Part shown: in pieces, positions 37,253-46,547 of the stretch
How positions within the stretch are numbered: the stretch's first letter is position 1
Layout of the letters: each line of letters opens with the position of its first letter
Source: Corynebacterium stercoris
GTDB taxonomy: Bacteria > Actinomycetota > Actinomycetes > Mycobacteriales > Mycobacteriaceae
Length of the DNA stretch: 64,000 nucleotides
Assembly: GCF_024160105.1 (NCBI RefSeq)
Contig: NZ_JAMFTQ010000002.1
Span: forward strand, 62,001-126,000
Direction of reading: 5' to 3'
The notes under the pieces: generated by a model
What the model was told of the DNA's origin: nothing
The model's database searches: none
What the model saw: only the letters and a program-made list of their open reading frames with translations
Position numbers and translations under genes: made by a program

Positions 37253-40045
37253 ATGGAGCTCACTGTGGCAGAAAGCAAGAACTCCTTCAACGCCAAGAAG
37301 ACGCTCGAGGTCGGCGACAAGTCTTACGACTACTTCGCTCTCGACGCTGTCGAAGGCATGGAGAAGCTTCCGTACTCCCTCAAGGTGCTGGGCGAGAACC
37401 TGCTTCGCACCGAGGACGGCAAGAACGTCACCGCAGACCACATCAACGCAATCGCGAACTGGGACCCCTCGGCTGAGCCGTCCATCGAGATTCAGTTCAC
37501 CCCGGCCCGCGTGCTCATGCAGGACTTCACCGGTGTGCCGTGTGTCGTCGACCTGGCCACCATGCGCGAGGCTGTGTCCGCTCTCGGCGGCAGCCCGGAG
37601 CAGGTGAACCCGCTCAACCCGGCTGAGATGGTCATCGACCACTCCGTGATCATCGAGGCCTTCGGCTCCGAGGACGCGCTGAACAAGAACGTCGAGATCG
37701 AGTACGAGCGCAACGAGGAGCGCTACCAGTTCCTGCGTTGGGGTGCGGAGAACTTCTCCAACTTCCGCGTTGTGCCCCCGGGCACCGGCATCGTCCACCA
37801 GGTAAACATCGAGTACCTCTCCCGCGTCGTGTTCGACAACGAGGGCGTGGCCTACCCGGACACCTGCATCGGCACCGACTCCCACACCACCATGCAGAAC
37901 GGCCTGGGCATCCTGGGCTGGGGCGTGGGCGGCATCGAGGCTGAGGCCGCCATGCTCGGCCAGCCGGTGTCCATGCTCATCCCGCGCGTCGTGGGCTTCA
38001 AGCTCACCGGCGAGATTCCGGCCGGCGTGACCGCAACCGACGTGGTGCTCACCATCACCGAGATGCTGCGCCAGCACGGTGTGGTGCAGAAGTTCGTCGA
38101 GTTCTACGGCAACGGCGTCAAGCAGATCCCGCTGGCGAACCGCGCCACCATCGGCAACATGAGCCCGGAGTTCGGCTCCACCTGCGCGATCTTCCCGATC
38201 GACGAGGAGACCATCAACTACCTCCACCTCACCGGCCGTTCCCAGGAGGACATCGACCGCGTCGAGGCATACGCGAAGGCTCAGGGCATGTGGCTCGAGC
38301 AGGACGCTGAGGAGGCCGAGTACTCCGAGTACCTCGAGCTGGACCTCTCCACCGTCGTGCCGTCCATCGCTGGCCCGAAGCGCCCGCAGGACCGCATCCT
38401 GCTCTCCGAGTCCAAGTCCACCTTCCGCGCCCAGCTGCCGGACTACAACACCGCCGGTGACGAGACTTTCGAGCCGGTCCGCGCCCCGAAGGTTGACACC
38501 GTTTCCTACAACGAGTCTTGGCCGGGCAACGGCGAGTCCGCTGCCGAGGGTGCTGAGGGCCGCGCTTCCAAGCCGGTCATCGTCGAGTCCCCGCAGGGCG
38601 GCGAGTACACCCTCGACCACGGTGCTGTGGCGATTGCCGCCATCACCTCCTGCACCAACACCTCCAACCCGTCCGTCATGGTCGGTGCTGCACTGCTGGC
38701 CCGCAAGGCCGCTGAGAAGGGCCTGAAGGCCAAGCCGTGGGTGAAGACCATCATGGCTCCGGGTTCCCAGGTTGTCGACGGCTACTACGAGCGCGCCGAC
38801 CTGTGGAAGGACCTCGAGGCCGTCGGCTTCTACCTCACCGGCTTCGGCTGCGCATCCTGCATCGGTAACTCCGGCCCGCTGCCGAACGAGGTTTCCGAGG
38901 CCATCAACGAGTTCGACCTCACCGCGACCGCCGTGCTCTCCGGCAACCGCAACTTCGAAGGCCGCATCTCCCCGGACGTGAAGATGAACTACCTCGCGTC
39001 CCCGCTGCTGGTCATCGCGTACGCGATCGCCGGCACGATGGACTTCGACTTCGAGACCCAGCCGCTGGGCCAGGACCAGGACGGCAACGATGTCTTCCTG
39101 AAGGACGTCTGGCCGTCCACCCAGGAGATCGAGGAGACCATCGCCTCCACCATCACCCGCGAAATGTACGAGGCGGATTACGCCGACGTGTTCAAGGGCG
39201 ACGAGCAGTGGCAGGGCCTGGACGTTCCGCAGGACGAGACCTTCCAGTGGAACGAGGACTCCACCTACATCCGCAAGGCACCGTACTTCGACGGCATGCC
39301 GGAGGAGCCGGAGGCAGTCACCGACATCGAGGGTGCCCGCGTGCTTGCCAAGCTGGGCGACTCGGTGACCACCGACCACATCTCCCCCGCTTCCTCCATC
39401 AAGCCGGGCACCCCGGCAGCTGACTACCTGGACTCCCACGGTGTGCAGCGCCAGGACTACAACTCCTTCGGTTCCCGCCGCGGCAACCACGAGGTCATGG
39501 TTCGCGGCACCTTCGCGAACATCCGCCTGCGCAACGAGCTGGTTGAGGAGCAGGGTGGCTACACCCTCGACTTCACCAAGGAAGGCGCGCCGCAGGACTT
39601 CATCTACAACGCGGCGATGAACTACGAGGCTGCGGGCATTCCGTTGGTCGTGCTCGCAGGCAAGGAGTACGGCACCGGTTCCTCCCGTGACTGGGCTGCT
39701 AAGGGCACCAACCTCCTCGGCGTGCGCGCCGTGATCGCGGAGTCCTTCGAGCGCATCCACCGTTCCAACCTCATCGGCATGGGCGTGCTGCCGCTGCAGT
39801 TCCCGGAGGGCGAGTCCCACGGCTCCCTGGGCCTGGACGGCACCGAGACCTTCGCGATTTCCGGCATCACCGCCTTCAACGAGGGCGATGAGATCCCGGC
39901 CACCGTGCACGTGACCGCAACCAAGGACGGCGGCGAGACCGTCGAGTTCGACGCAGTTGTCCGCGTGGATACGCCGGGTGAGGCGGAGTACTACCGCCAC
40001 GGCGGCATCCTGCAGTACGTGCTGCGCCAGATGGTGAAGAGCTAG
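37253..40045 (+). CDS. acn: Aconitate hydratase A
   Basis: Aconitase converts citrate to isocitrate in the TCA cycle through a [4Fe-4S] cluster. The 930 residues match AcnA-type length. Cluster Cys residues are in SCTNTSNPS and in [11 protein letters not shown]; substrate and swivel-domain motifs include GTDSHTTM and [13 protein letters not shown]. The N terminus [12 protein letters not shown] corresponds to the C. glutamicum enzyme and has AGGA before the ATG. An AcnR box lies upstream, the acnR gene follows after a strong terminator, and the suf genes for its cluster are about 10 kb away. Codon use is strongly biased, as expected for a highly expressed gene. Confidence 0.98.
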   Translation: MELTVAESKNSFNAKKTLEVGDKSYDYFALDAVEGMEKLPYSLKVLGENLLRTEDGKNVTADHINAIANWDPSAEPSIEIQFTPARVLMQDFTGVPCVVDLATMREAVSALGGSPEQVNPLNPAEMVIDHSVIIEAFGSEDALNKNVEIEYERNEERYQFLRWGAENFSNFRVVPPGTGIVHQVNIEYLSRVVFDNEGVAYPDTCIGTDSHTTMQNGLGILGWGVGGIEAEAAMLGQPVSMLIPRVVGFKLTGEIPAGVTATDVVLTITEMLRQHGVVQKFVEFYGNGVKQIPLANRATIGNMSPEFGSTCAIFPIDEETINYLHLTGRSQEDIDRVEAYAKAQGMWLEQDAEEAEYSEYLELDLSTVVPSIAGPKRPQDRILLSESKSTFRAQLPDYNTAGDETFEPVRAPKVDTVSYNESWPGNGESAAEGAEGRASKPVIVESPQGGEYTLDHGAVAIAAITSCTNTSNPSVMVGAALLARKAAEKGLKAKPWVKTIMAPGSQVVDGYYERADLWKDLEAVGFYLTGFGCASCIGNSGPLPNEVSEAINEFDLTATAVLSGNRNFEGRISPDVKMNYLASPLLVIAYAIAGTMDFDFETQPLGQDQDGNDVFLKDVWPSTQEIEETIASTITREMYEADYADVFKGDEQWQGLDVPQDETFQWNEDSTYIRKAPYFDGMPEEPEAVTDIEGARVLAKLGDSVTTDHISPASSIKPGTPAADYLDSHGVQRQDYNSFGSRRGNHEVMVRGTFANIRLRNELVEEQGGYTLDFTKEGAPQDFIYNAAMNYEAAGIPLVVLAGKEYGTGSSRDWAAKGTNLLGVRAVIAESFERIHRSNLIGMGVLPLQFPEGESHGSLGLDGTETFAISGITAFNEGDEIPATVHVTATKDGGETVEFDAVVRVDTPGEAEYYRHGGILQYVLRQMVKS

Positions 40046-40068
40046 CCCCGCTAGTCTCTAAGCCGTAG

Positions 40069-40110
40069 AAGGGGCTACCCAGCTTTCCGACGACTGCTGG
40101 GTAGCCCCTT
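40069..40110 (+). terminator. Strong terminator between acn and acnR
   Basis: AAGGGGCTACCCAGC (40069-40083) pairs perfectly over 15 bp with GCTGGGTAGCCCCTT (40096-40110), loop 12 bases, followed by GCTTT. Confidence 0.92.
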
Positions 40111-40155
40111 GCTTTACGTCGTCACGCCCCTCGCCCTCTCCAGAAAGGACCCCTC

Positions 40156-40707
40156 GTGCCCATCATCAGCGACACCGAACTTGCGCGTCGCCGCCGGGAG
40201 ATCATGGACGCCGCCCGTGTCTGCTTCGCCCGCCACGGGTTCGAGGGGGCCACGGTCGCACGGCTCGAGGAGGCGACGGGCAAAACGCGCGGCGCGATCT
40301 TCCACCACTTCGGCGACAAAGAGTCGCTCTTCCTCGCCATCGTGAGCGAGGACGCGGAGCGCCAAGCCGAGGTGGTGTCGCAGCGCGGGCTCGTCGAGGT
40401 GATGCGCGACATGCTGCATAATCCCTCGGACCACGACTGGTTTGCGACCCGCGCCGAGATTATCCGGAAGCTGCGCACGGACCCCGACTTCGAGGTGCGG
40501 TGGCGCGAGCACCAGGTCGTCCTCGATCGCGCGGTGCGGCAGCGCCTGGAATCCAACGAGCAGATGCGCGGGGATGTGCCTGTTGAGGTGCTGCAGACGT
40601 ACCTCGAGACGGTGCTGGAGGGCTTCATCACGAAGCTCGCTGCCGGCGAACCCGCGGAACGTCTCGAAGCGATGCTCAATGTTGTGGAACAGTCGGTTCG
40701 CGGCTGA
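40156..40707 (+). CDS. acnR: TetR-type repressor of aconitase, AcnR
   Basis: AcnR represses acn in corynebacteria. The GTG-started 183-residue protein has an N-terminal TetR helix-turn-helix (about 14-60; GATVARLEEATGKTRGAIFHHF) and a helical ligand-binding domain for the rest. Citrate with magnesium is the reported effector in C. glutamicum. The matching operator lies at 37144 before acn. A terminator separates acn from acnR, so it may depend on read-through or its own promoter. Confidence 0.95.
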   Translation: MPIISDTELARRRREIMDAARVCFARHGFEGATVARLEEATGKTRGAIFHHFGDKESLFLAIVSEDAERQAEVVSQRGLVEVMRDMLHNPSDHDWFATRAEIIRKLRTDPDFEVRWREHQVVLDRAVRQRLESNEQMRGDVPVEVLQTYLETVLEGFITKLAAGEPAERLEAMLNVVEQSVRG

Positions 40708-40744
40708 TTCCACGAAGTAGACCAAGCGGTATAGACTGGCCGCC

Positions 40745-41479
40745 ATGGCTCAACTGCTCTTCCTCTCCCTCCGCAACGGCGAGATCGGCCCCCAGGTCGC
40801 GCGCGCCGAGTACCACGACGCGCTGCAATCGGCGGGGTTGGACGAAGTTGACATGGAGCTGCGCGTCATCGACGCGCCCGGCGTGGCACTCGGGCCCCTA
40901 GACGGCGTCGCGGGGGTCATCGTCGGCGGCAGCTCGCTCAACGTTACTAACTCGGAGCCCGAGCTTTACGACGATTACCAGAAGCACGTCCACGCCGTCC
41001 TCGCCGAGCTGATTGAGTCGGGTGTGCCCGTCTTCTTCGTCTGCTTCGGCTTGTCTTGGCTGGTGCACCAGTTCGGCGGCAACGTGGGTCACGACCACGC
41101 CGAGGATTCCGGTCCCACCACGGTCAGCGTCACTGACGCAGGCCGCGAGGACGTGCTCCTTGCCGGCGCGCCCGCCGAGTTCACCGCCCTGACCGGCCAC
41201 ACCGAGAATCCGCAGGAGGTGCCGGAAGAGCTCACGCTGCTCGCCACCGGCCCGGACGGGCTCGTCCAGATCGTGCGCTACGGCGACCATGTGTGGGCCA
41301 CCCAGTTCCACGCCGAGATGGATGCGGACGCGATGCGCACCCGCATGGACTTCTACTACGACTACGGCTACTTCGCGCCCGAGGACTACGCCCGCATCGT
41401 GGCAGACCTGCCCAACCACGACGTTGCGGCTGCCAACGGGCTGGTGCGGCGTTTCGCCGAGTATTGCGCGGCGCGCTAA
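40745..41479 (+). CDS. Class I glutamine amidotransferase-like protein (copy 1)
   Basis: A 244-residue stand-alone GATase1-fold protein. The nucleophile Cys is in FVCFGLSWLVHQFGG (about 97-111) and the catalytic His in ATQFHAEMDADAM (about 190). A synthetase domain is absent, so the amide receiver is unknown; some such proteins act as gamma-glutamyl hydrolases or peptidases. It directly follows acnR, as in C. glutamicum. A paralogue with the same architecture lies at 45661. Confidence 0.9.
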   Translation: MAQLLFLSLRNGEIGPQVARAEYHDALQSAGLDEVDMELRVIDAPGVALGPLDGVAGVIVGGSSLNVTNSEPELYDDYQKHVHAVLAELIESGVPVFFVCFGLSWLVHQFGGNVGHDHAEDSGPTTVSVTDAGREDVLLAGAPAEFTALTGHTENPQEVPEELTLLATGPDGLVQIVRYGDHVWATQFHAEMDADAMRTRMDFYYDYGYFAPEDYARIVADLPNHDVAAANGLVRRFAEYCAAR

Positions 41480-41481
41480 CG

Positions 41482-42156
41482 CTACGGCAGCTCGGTGACC
41501 GGGGTGGTGCCGTCCTCGAACTCGAAGGGGTTCGGGCTGAGGGCCTCGTCGCTCGAGACAGCCTCCACGATCACCTGGGCAACCAGCTCTCGCGACGTCG
41601 TGGAGTCCGCGTCGCGAGCGCTGCTGAGCACCGTGATGCCCTGCGAAGGTTCGTCGGTAAGCTTCGTCGGCCCCAGGATCACGTACGGCAGGTTGGAATC
41701 GATGAGGCGCTTGTCCACGGCCTTCTTGCTCTCGACGTAGGCGTACCAGGAGTCGCCCTTGTCTTCTGCGGTGTTCGTCATCGCACCGGCGTAAGACACC
41801 ATGACGAGGCGCGGGGCGACTTCGTCGAAAAGCTCGAGGGCGTCGATGAGCTTCATCGCCGCGTCGCGATCGACCTCCCACGTGCGCTCAGCGCTGCCGC
41901 CGCCCGCACCCGCCGACCAGACGATTACATCGAACGGGGTGACCATACGCTCCCAATCGGAGGTAGTGAGCTCGGTGATGTCCTTGACAATCACGGTGGC
42001 ACCATGAGCTTGAAGCTGCTCAGCGTGATCCGGGTTGCGGACGAGCGCGGAAACGCGGTGTCCGGCGTCGATGAGCATGGGGACCGAGTGCTTGGACACG
42101 TTGCCGCCGGCACCGATGACGAGGACGTGGATCTGTTCAGTATCTGGGGTAGCCAT
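41482..42156 (-). CDS. NAD(P)-binding (atypical SDR) oxidoreductase
   Basis: About 224 residues with an N-terminal Rossmann motif VLVIGAGGNVSKHSV and later the SDR-like AGAMTN and YAYVESKKAVDKRL (Tyr and Lys candidates), plus LPYVILGPTKLTD typical of NAD(P)H-binding-domain SDR_a5 proteins. The substrate is unknown. The start at 42156 (MATPDTEQ) is preferred over a GTG nine bases earlier. It is convergent with the amidotransferase-like gene, with stops 2 bp apart. Confidence 0.85.
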   Translation of the reverse strand: MATPDTEQIHVLVIGAGGNVSKHSVPMLIDAGHRVSALVRNPDHAEQLQAHGATVIVKDITELTTSDWERMVTPFDVIVWSAGAGGGSAERTWEVDRDAAMKLIDALELFDEVAPRLVMVSYAGAMTNTAEDKGDSWYAYVESKKAVDKRLIDSNLPYVILGPTKLTDEPSQGITVLSSARDADSTTSRELVAQVIVEAVSSDEALSPNPFEFEDGTTPVTELP

Positions 42157-42175
42157 GGGTCCCACCGTAGCGATT

Positions 42176-42679
42176 TCACTCCGGCATGGTCGCCGCGTCG
42201 CGCCGCACCAGCGCGATAACGCTCGCTGCGAGGAGGAGCGGAAGCCCGCACATTATCCACGCGTAGAAGAGGCCAATCGCCCAGAGCCCCGCCCCGTCGT
42301 TGAAGTGCGTGAGGGCGTCGACGACGGAGGCGATACCCACGCCCACCGTCGCCGCCAGCGCTCCGAAGAGCGGTCCCGTCACCGGGTGGTTGGGCAGCTT
42401 CCTCGTCGCGCACAGCACCACGACGAGGACAACGGCAATGGCAACGGAGAAGAACCAATCGTCGATACGCAGGAGCGAAGGAATCGCGAACCCGGCGAGG
42501 GTCACTCCCGCCCCAACTACTACCATGAGCAGCGCGTAGGCGGCGTTGGACCAGCGCCCGACCGGCGGGACCGGCACCTCGACGCGCCTGCCGACGGTCG
42601 CGATAAGCGCGCCGAGCATCACGGCTGGGAATGCGAGAAGGAGCCCAGCTGGTGCGAGTACTTCAAGCGCCGTCTCCAT
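42176..42679 (-). CDS. Integral membrane protein of unknown function
   Basis: The 167 residues form about five hydrophobic segments with an acidic-basic C-terminal end (LVRRDAATMPE). There is no recognisable motif. It precedes the oxidoreductase gene by 19 bp on the same strand. The upstream gene on this strand is the frameshifted membrane-LuxR gene, whose stop is 18 bp away, so all three may once have been an operon. Confidence 0.75.
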   Translation of the reverse strand: METALEVLAPAGLLLAFPAVMLGALIATVGRRVEVPVPPVGRWSNAAYALLMVVVGAGVTLAGFAIPSLLRIDDWFFSVAIAVVLVVVLCATRKLPNHPVTGPLFGALAATVGVGIASVVDALTHFNDGAGLWAIGLFYAWIMCGLPLLLAASVIALVRRDAATMPE

Positions 42680-42697
42680 GGTTGGATGCTACCACGG

Positions 42698-42980
42698 TCA
42701 ATCGTGGCTCAGCGCAATCAAGCGGCTTCTGCTGGGCAGGTCGAACTTGGCGAGAATGCTCGAGACCCGCTTGCGGATCGTGATCTCTGAATAGTGGAGG
42801 CGGTTGGCGATCTCTGCGTTGGACATGCCCTGCACCACCAGCTCGTAGACTTCGCGTTCGCGCGGCGTGAGGAGCTCGAACGCTGGGTGCTGCAGACGTT
42901 GGGCAGGCCTCTCGCCGGCGGAACGCCGGCATCACTAAGAACAACGACGCGAACGTGAAAACAGAAGCCCAACTTACCAC
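42698..42980 (-). pseudogene. Frameshifted membrane-anchored LuxR-type HTH gene
   Basis: From a GTG at 42980, with GGAGGAGG eight bases upstream, the frame encodes one hydrophobic helix (VFTFASLFLVMPAF). One base shift later, a complete LuxR/NarL DNA-binding domain runs to TGA at 42698 (LLTPREREVYELVVQGMSNA and AEIANRLHYSEITIRKRV). The HTH frame has no start codon of its own before the domain. Removing one base at about 42918-42925 joins both parts into a 93-residue protein. The junction lies in the perfect hairpin GCCGGCG-GAA-CGCCGGC (42914-42930), so a sequencing compression error, a true frameshift or recoding are all possible. Confidence 0.7.
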
Positions 42981-43057
42981 TGCTACCTCCTCCGATGTGT
43001 TCTCTGCAGATGATGCTAATGAGCAGGTTGGCGGCGCGTAAGGATACATTTGTACCC

Positions 43058-43339
43058 ATGCACGCAATCATCACGACCACCGGCAAAGACCGCGTTGGCA
43101 TCATCGCGGGCGTGGCCAACGCCGCGGCTGAGCGCAACCTGAACATCGTCGACCTGTCGCAGACGCTCATGGACAATTTCTTCACCATGATCATGCGCGT
43201 CGAGCTGCCGCAGGCTGCGGACGGCACCCCGGTGGACATGGGTGAGCTGCAGGAACACCTCGCGGCGACCGGCGAGCAGCTCGGCGTGATGGTGCGCATC
43301 CAGGCGGAGGACCTGTTCACCGCCATGAACGAGATCTAG
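43058..43339 (+). CDS. ACT domain protein (UPF0237)
   Basis: A 93-residue protein made of one or two ACT-type beta-alpha-beta units: [36 protein letters not shown] at the N terminus is the classic ACT start. It probably binds an amino acid or other small ligand. The ATG at 43058 has AAGGA upstream; the longer frame from 42995 adds unconserved residues. It is 11 bp upstream of the UPF0210 gene, its regular partner in many bacteria. Confidence 0.92.
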   Translation: MHAIITTTGKDRVGIIAGVANAAAERNLNIVDLSQTLMDNFFTMIMRVELPQAADGTPVDMGELQEHLAATGEQLGVMVRIQAEDLFTAMNEI

Positions 43340-43350
43340 GGCCGGCAGCT

Positions 43351-44721
43351 ATGGCAACCGATTTCGATTTCAAGTCCCGCCGCATCCTCGACGTCATCCA
43401 GATGATCGAGGACTACCGCCTCGACATCCGCACTGTGACCATGGGCATCTCGCTCATTGGCTGCACCCGCGCCACGATGGAGGCCACGGCGCAAGCTGTC
43501 TACGACCGCGTCACCGAGCGCGCCGCGCAGCTCGTGCCGGTGTGCGAGGGCATTGAGCGCGAGCTGGGCATCCCGATCGTGAATAAGCGCATCTCGGTCT
43601 CCCCCATTGCACTGGTCGCCGCGGGTGTCGAGGGCAACCCCGTCGAGGTCGCCCGCGCGCTCGACCGCGCAACCGCTGAGCTGGGCGTGAATTTCGTCGG
43701 CGGCTACTCGGCGCTCGTGGAGAAGGGAGCCACGCGTGCCGACGCTCGGTTGATCAACTCCATTCCCGAAGCACTCAGCGTCACGGACAACGTGTGCGGC
43801 TCCGTGAACGTGGCCACCTCGCGCGCCGGCATCAACATGGACGCCGTCGCCGTGATGGGCCGCGTGATCAAGGAGGCGGCCGAACTCACCGCCGACCGCT
43901 CCTCCATCGCCTGCGCCAAGCTCGTCGTCTTCGCCAACGCCGTCGGCGACAACCCCTTCATGGCCGGCGCCTTCCACGGCATCGAGGAGCCGGACACCGT
44001 GGTTTCCGTCGGCGTTTCCGGTCCGGGCGTAGTCGATAACGCAATCGGCTCCCTCGAAGGAGCGAGCCTCAACGAGGTCGCCGAGGAGATCAAGAAGGCC
44101 GCTTTCAAGATCACCCGCGCTGGGCAGCTCGTCGGCACGATGGCGTCGGAACGCCTCGGCGTGCCCTTCGGCATCGTCGACCTCTCGCTTGCCCCGACCG
44201 CGGAGATCGGCGACTCCGTCGCCCACATCCTCGAGCACATGGGCCTGGACCAGGTCGGCACACACGGCACGACGGCCGCGCTCGCACTACTGAACGACGC
44301 GGTGAAGAAAGGCGGCATGATGGCCTGCTCGCGCGTCGGCGGCCTCTCCGGCTCCTTCATCCCGGTCTCCGAGGACCAGGGCATGATCGACGCCGTCCGC
44401 GCCGGATCCATCACCATGGACAAGCTTGAGGCGATGACCTCGATCTGCTCCGTGGGCTTCGACATGATCGCCATCCCCGGCGACACCTCCGCAGAGCTCA
44501 TCGCGGGCATGATCGCGGACGAGGCTGCCATCGGCGTGATGAACCACAAGACCACCGCCGCCCGCCTCATCCCAGTGCCGGGCACCAAGCCGGGCGACGA
44601 AGTGAACTTCGGCGGCCTCCTCGGCTATGCGCCGGTCATCCCGGTGAGCCAGGTGGGCAACGACGCCTTCATCCGCCGCGGCGGCTTCATCCCGGCCCCG
44701 GTGCACGGCTTCCGCAACTAA
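43351..44721 (+). CDS. UPF0210 (DUF711) family protein
   Basis: A soluble 456-residue protein, full family length, beginning [30 protein letters not shown]. Conserved stretches include [41 protein letters not shown] and [12 protein letters not shown]. The fold is related to glycyl-radical enzymes by structural work on homologues, but the biochemical role is not established. It is co-transcribed with the ACT gene upstream, which may sense its ligand. Confidence 0.94.
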   Translation: MATDFDFKSRRILDVIQMIEDYRLDIRTVTMGISLIGCTRATMEATAQAVYDRVTERAAQLVPVCEGIERELGIPIVNKRISVSPIALVAAGVEGNPVEVARALDRATAELGVNFVGGYSALVEKGATRADARLINSIPEALSVTDNVCGSVNVATSRAGINMDAVAVMGRVIKEAAELTADRSSIACAKLVVFANAVGDNPFMAGAFHGIEEPDTVVSVGVSGPGVVDNAIGSLEGASLNEVAEEIKKAAFKITRAGQLVGTMASERLGVPFGIVDLSLAPTAEIGDSVAHILEHMGLDQVGTHGTTAALALLNDAVKKGGMMACSRVGGLSGSFIPVSEDQGMIDAVRAGSITMDKLEAMTSICSVGFDMIAIPGDTSAELIAGMIADEAAIGVMNHKTTAARLIPVPGTKPGDEVNFGGLLGYAPVIPVSQVGNDAFIRRGGFIPAPVHGFRN

Positions 44722-44767
44722 GGTTGCCCGAAGCGGGCTTGCCCGCAAAAGCCGCAACGGGTTACCC

Positions 44768-44785
44768 TGTACGCAATTCTGTACA
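44768..44785. promoter_or_regulatory. Putative YefM-YoeB operator
   Basis: TGTACG (44768) and TGTACA (44780) lie 12 bp apart about 35 bp before the antitoxin start. The E. coli yefM-yoeB operator uses two TGTACA-centred palindromes at the same spacing. This similarity suggests autorepression by the toxin-antitoxin complex. Confidence 0.6.
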
Positions 44786-44816
44786 TCGGCCCAGGACCAC
44801 GCAACGGAGGCCAGCT

Positions 44817-45074
44817 GTGAAAGTCATGTCGTACACCGAGTCGCGCGCGAGGTACGCGGACGTGCTCACCCGTGTGGTGGATGACTGCGAAGAGGTTGTC
44901 ATCACCCGCTCGGGCCACGACCCAGTCGTGATTGTCTCCCTCGCCGAGTACGAAGCGCTCAAGGAGACTGCTTACCTCCTCCGATCACCCAAGAATGCCC
45001 GTGTGCTTCAAGAGCGGATCGCGCGGGTCGAGCGAGGACTGGCCGAGGAACACGCCTTGCTCGAGGACGACTAG
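44817..45074 (+). CDS. yefM: YefM/Phd family antitoxin
   Basis: The GTG-started antitoxin (85 residues) has the Phd/YefM N-terminal DNA-binding fold (VMSYTESRARYADVLTRVV, then VVITRSGHDPVVIVSLAEYEAL). The acidic C-terminal tail (GLAEEHALLEDD) would wrap the toxin. GGAGG lies 6 bp upstream of the start; the longer upstream frame crosses the operator. Its stop overlaps the toxin start by one base, ensuring coupled synthesis. Confidence 0.93.
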   Translation: MKVMSYTESRARYADVLTRVVDDCEEVVITRSGHDPVVIVSLAEYEALKETAYLLRSPKNARVLQERIARVERGLAEEHALLEDD

Positions 45075-45334
45075 TGCTCATCCGCTGGGAACGGGACGCG
45101 TGGGACGAGTACTGCGCCTGGCAGACCCAAGATCGCCGCATGCTCAAGCGTATCAACGCACTCATTACCGACATCTGCCGAAACGGGAACGAGGGCATCG
45201 GCAAACCCGAACCGCTCATGCACAATCTGTCAGGCTACTGGTCCAGGAGGATAAACAGCGAGCACCGCTTGGTGTACAAAATCGATGAAGCCGGTGTCAC
45301 CATCGTCGCCTGCAAGTACCACTACGGCAACTAG
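45074..45334 (+). CDS. yoeB: YoeB/Txe family mRNA interferase toxin
   Basis: YoeB toxins bind the ribosome A site and cleave mRNA. The 86-residue product keeps Glu46, Arg65, His83 and Tyr84 at the same numbers as E. coli YoeB, within IGKPEPLMHNLSGYWSRRI, EHRLVY and CKYHY. Translation starts at a GTG that shares a base with the antitoxin stop (TAGTG). Nothing suggests inactivation. Confidence 0.95.
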   Translation: MLIRWERDAWDEYCAWQTQDRRMLKRINALITDICRNGNEGIGKPEPLMHNLSGYWSRRINSEHRLVYKIDEAGVTIVACKYHYGN

Positions 45335-45361
45335 CCTGCCTGGGCGCATTACCGCACCCGC

Positions 45362-45604
45362 CTAGTACTTCCTGCCCACCGTGAAGTAGGCCAGCCATCC
45401 GAGCGTGTTCACCGCGGGAATCGCCACGCCCCAGAGCCACTTCGGGCCGCGGAGGGAGCGATCGTCGGCACGCGCAAGGTCCCAGAGCGCAGCACCCTTG
45501 CCGAGCGTGTCGATGCCCACGAGGATTCCCGCGATGGTGCGCTGCTCGCCGGACATTGCGTTCCAGCCGTCGCGGAGGGTGTCGAGGAAACTGTCTTTAG
45601 CCAT
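45362..45604 (-). CDS. Small PLDc_N-like membrane protein
   Basis: The 80 residues have a hydrophobic segment near 23-40 and a second near 57-75 ending in LAYFTVGRKY. The W-x-x-x-x-P...W-x-YF...GRK pattern (KWLWGVAIPAVNTLGWLAYF) resembles the phospholipase-D nuclease N-terminal (PLDc_N) family. Function unknown. It stands alone between convergent and divergent neighbours. Confidence 0.7.
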   Translation of the reverse strand: MAKDSFLDTLRDGWNAMSGEQRTIAGILVGIDTLGKGAALWDLARADDRSLRGPKWLWGVAIPAVNTLGWLAYFTVGRKY

Positions 45605-45660
45605 GCGTCCGATCGTACGCGAGCGCGGGCGGCGCGAGGCCGTGTACTAGATTCATGTGA

Positions 45661-46398
45661 ATGACCGTCGATCGCCCTTTCCTGCTGCTCAGCACGCGTC
45701 CCGAGGACGCCGCCTCCGCCGAGGAGTACGCATCCTTCCTCTCGAAGATGCGCATCCCGGAGGCGGCGCTCGAGCAGCGCCGCGTCGAATCCGCGCCGCT
45801 CGGCGAGGTCGATTTGGACAAGTACTCCGGCGTCCTACTCGGCGGCAGCCCGTTCAACAACACCGACGCGGTCAAGGGCGAGGTCCAGCTGCGCGTCGAG
45901 CGCGAAATCGGCGCACTGGTGCGCGAGATCATCGAGCGCGACTTCCCGCTCATGGGCGCGTGCTACGGCATCGGCATGGTCGGCGGCGCGATCGGAGCCC
46001 GGCTCGGCGACGAGTTCGCGGAGGAAGCCGGCATGATCGAGCTCTTGCTTACCGACGACGGCAAGCGCGACCCCCTCCTCGACGGCTTCCCCGATACGTT
46101 CCCGACCCTGGTCGGACACAAGGAGGCGATTTCGGAGCTGCCAGCCGAGGCGACGCTGCTGGTCACCGGGTACGCCTGCCCCACGCAGATGTTCCGCGTG
46201 AAGGAGAACGTCTATGCCACCCAGTTCCACCCGGAGCTGACGGCGCAGGCGCTCGAGGCGCGCCTGCGGCTGTATGCGCACATGGGGTACTTCCGACTCG
46301 ACATGTTCGACGACATCCTCGCCACCGCGTACGCCCACGACTACACCTGGTCCAACCGCATCCTCTACAACTTCGCGGAGCGCTACCGCCAGTTCTAG
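45661..46398 (+). CDS. Class I glutamine amidotransferase-like protein (copy 2)
   Basis: A 245-residue GATase1-fold protein resembling the one at 40745. The Cys nucleophile is in LMGACYGIGMVGGAIG (about 100-115) and the His in ATQFHPEL (about 183-190). The ending YTWSNRILYNFAERYRQF is typical of GuaA-like stand-alone subunits, but there is no synthetase domain. The substrate is unknown. It may be an old duplicate of copy 1; the two lie within 5 kb on the same strand. Confidence 0.88.
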   Translation: MTVDRPFLLLSTRPEDAASAEEYASFLSKMRIPEAALEQRRVESAPLGEVDLDKYSGVLLGGSPFNNTDAVKGEVQLRVEREIGALVREIIERDFPLMGACYGIGMVGGAIGARLGDEFAEEAGMIELLLTDDGKRDPLLDGFPDTFPTLVGHKEAISELPAEATLLVTGYACPTQMFRVKENVYATQFHPELTAQALEARLRLYAHMGYFRLDMFDDILATAYAHDYTWSNRILYNFAERYRQF

Positions 46399-46495
46399 TT
46401 TCCGCACCGGCCGGGGGCACCCGAATGCGTACTTGAGTGTGCATCCGCAACTGGCACCTACCTTGAGGTACTTCAATCGCGCTAGTTTCGAACCA

Positions 46496-46526
46496 CCAGC
46501 ATCCGAAACATTCGGAGATCTGCTGG
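46496..46526. promoter_or_regulatory. Inverted repeat upstream of the orphan protein gene
   Basis: CCAGCA-TCCGAA and TTCGGA-(GATC)-TGCTGG form a 12-bp broken palindrome with a 3-base loop, 22 bp before the ATG at 46548. It is a candidate operator or a translation-affecting hairpin. Confidence 0.4.
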
Positions 46527-46547
46527 AACTAACGTGAAAGGAATCCC

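Noticed and set aside
37244..40000. A 918-codon open frame antisense to acn
   Set aside because: It mirrors the codon bias of the strongly conserved aconitase gene; the translation is low-complexity Val/Leu/Gly/Asp with no motif.
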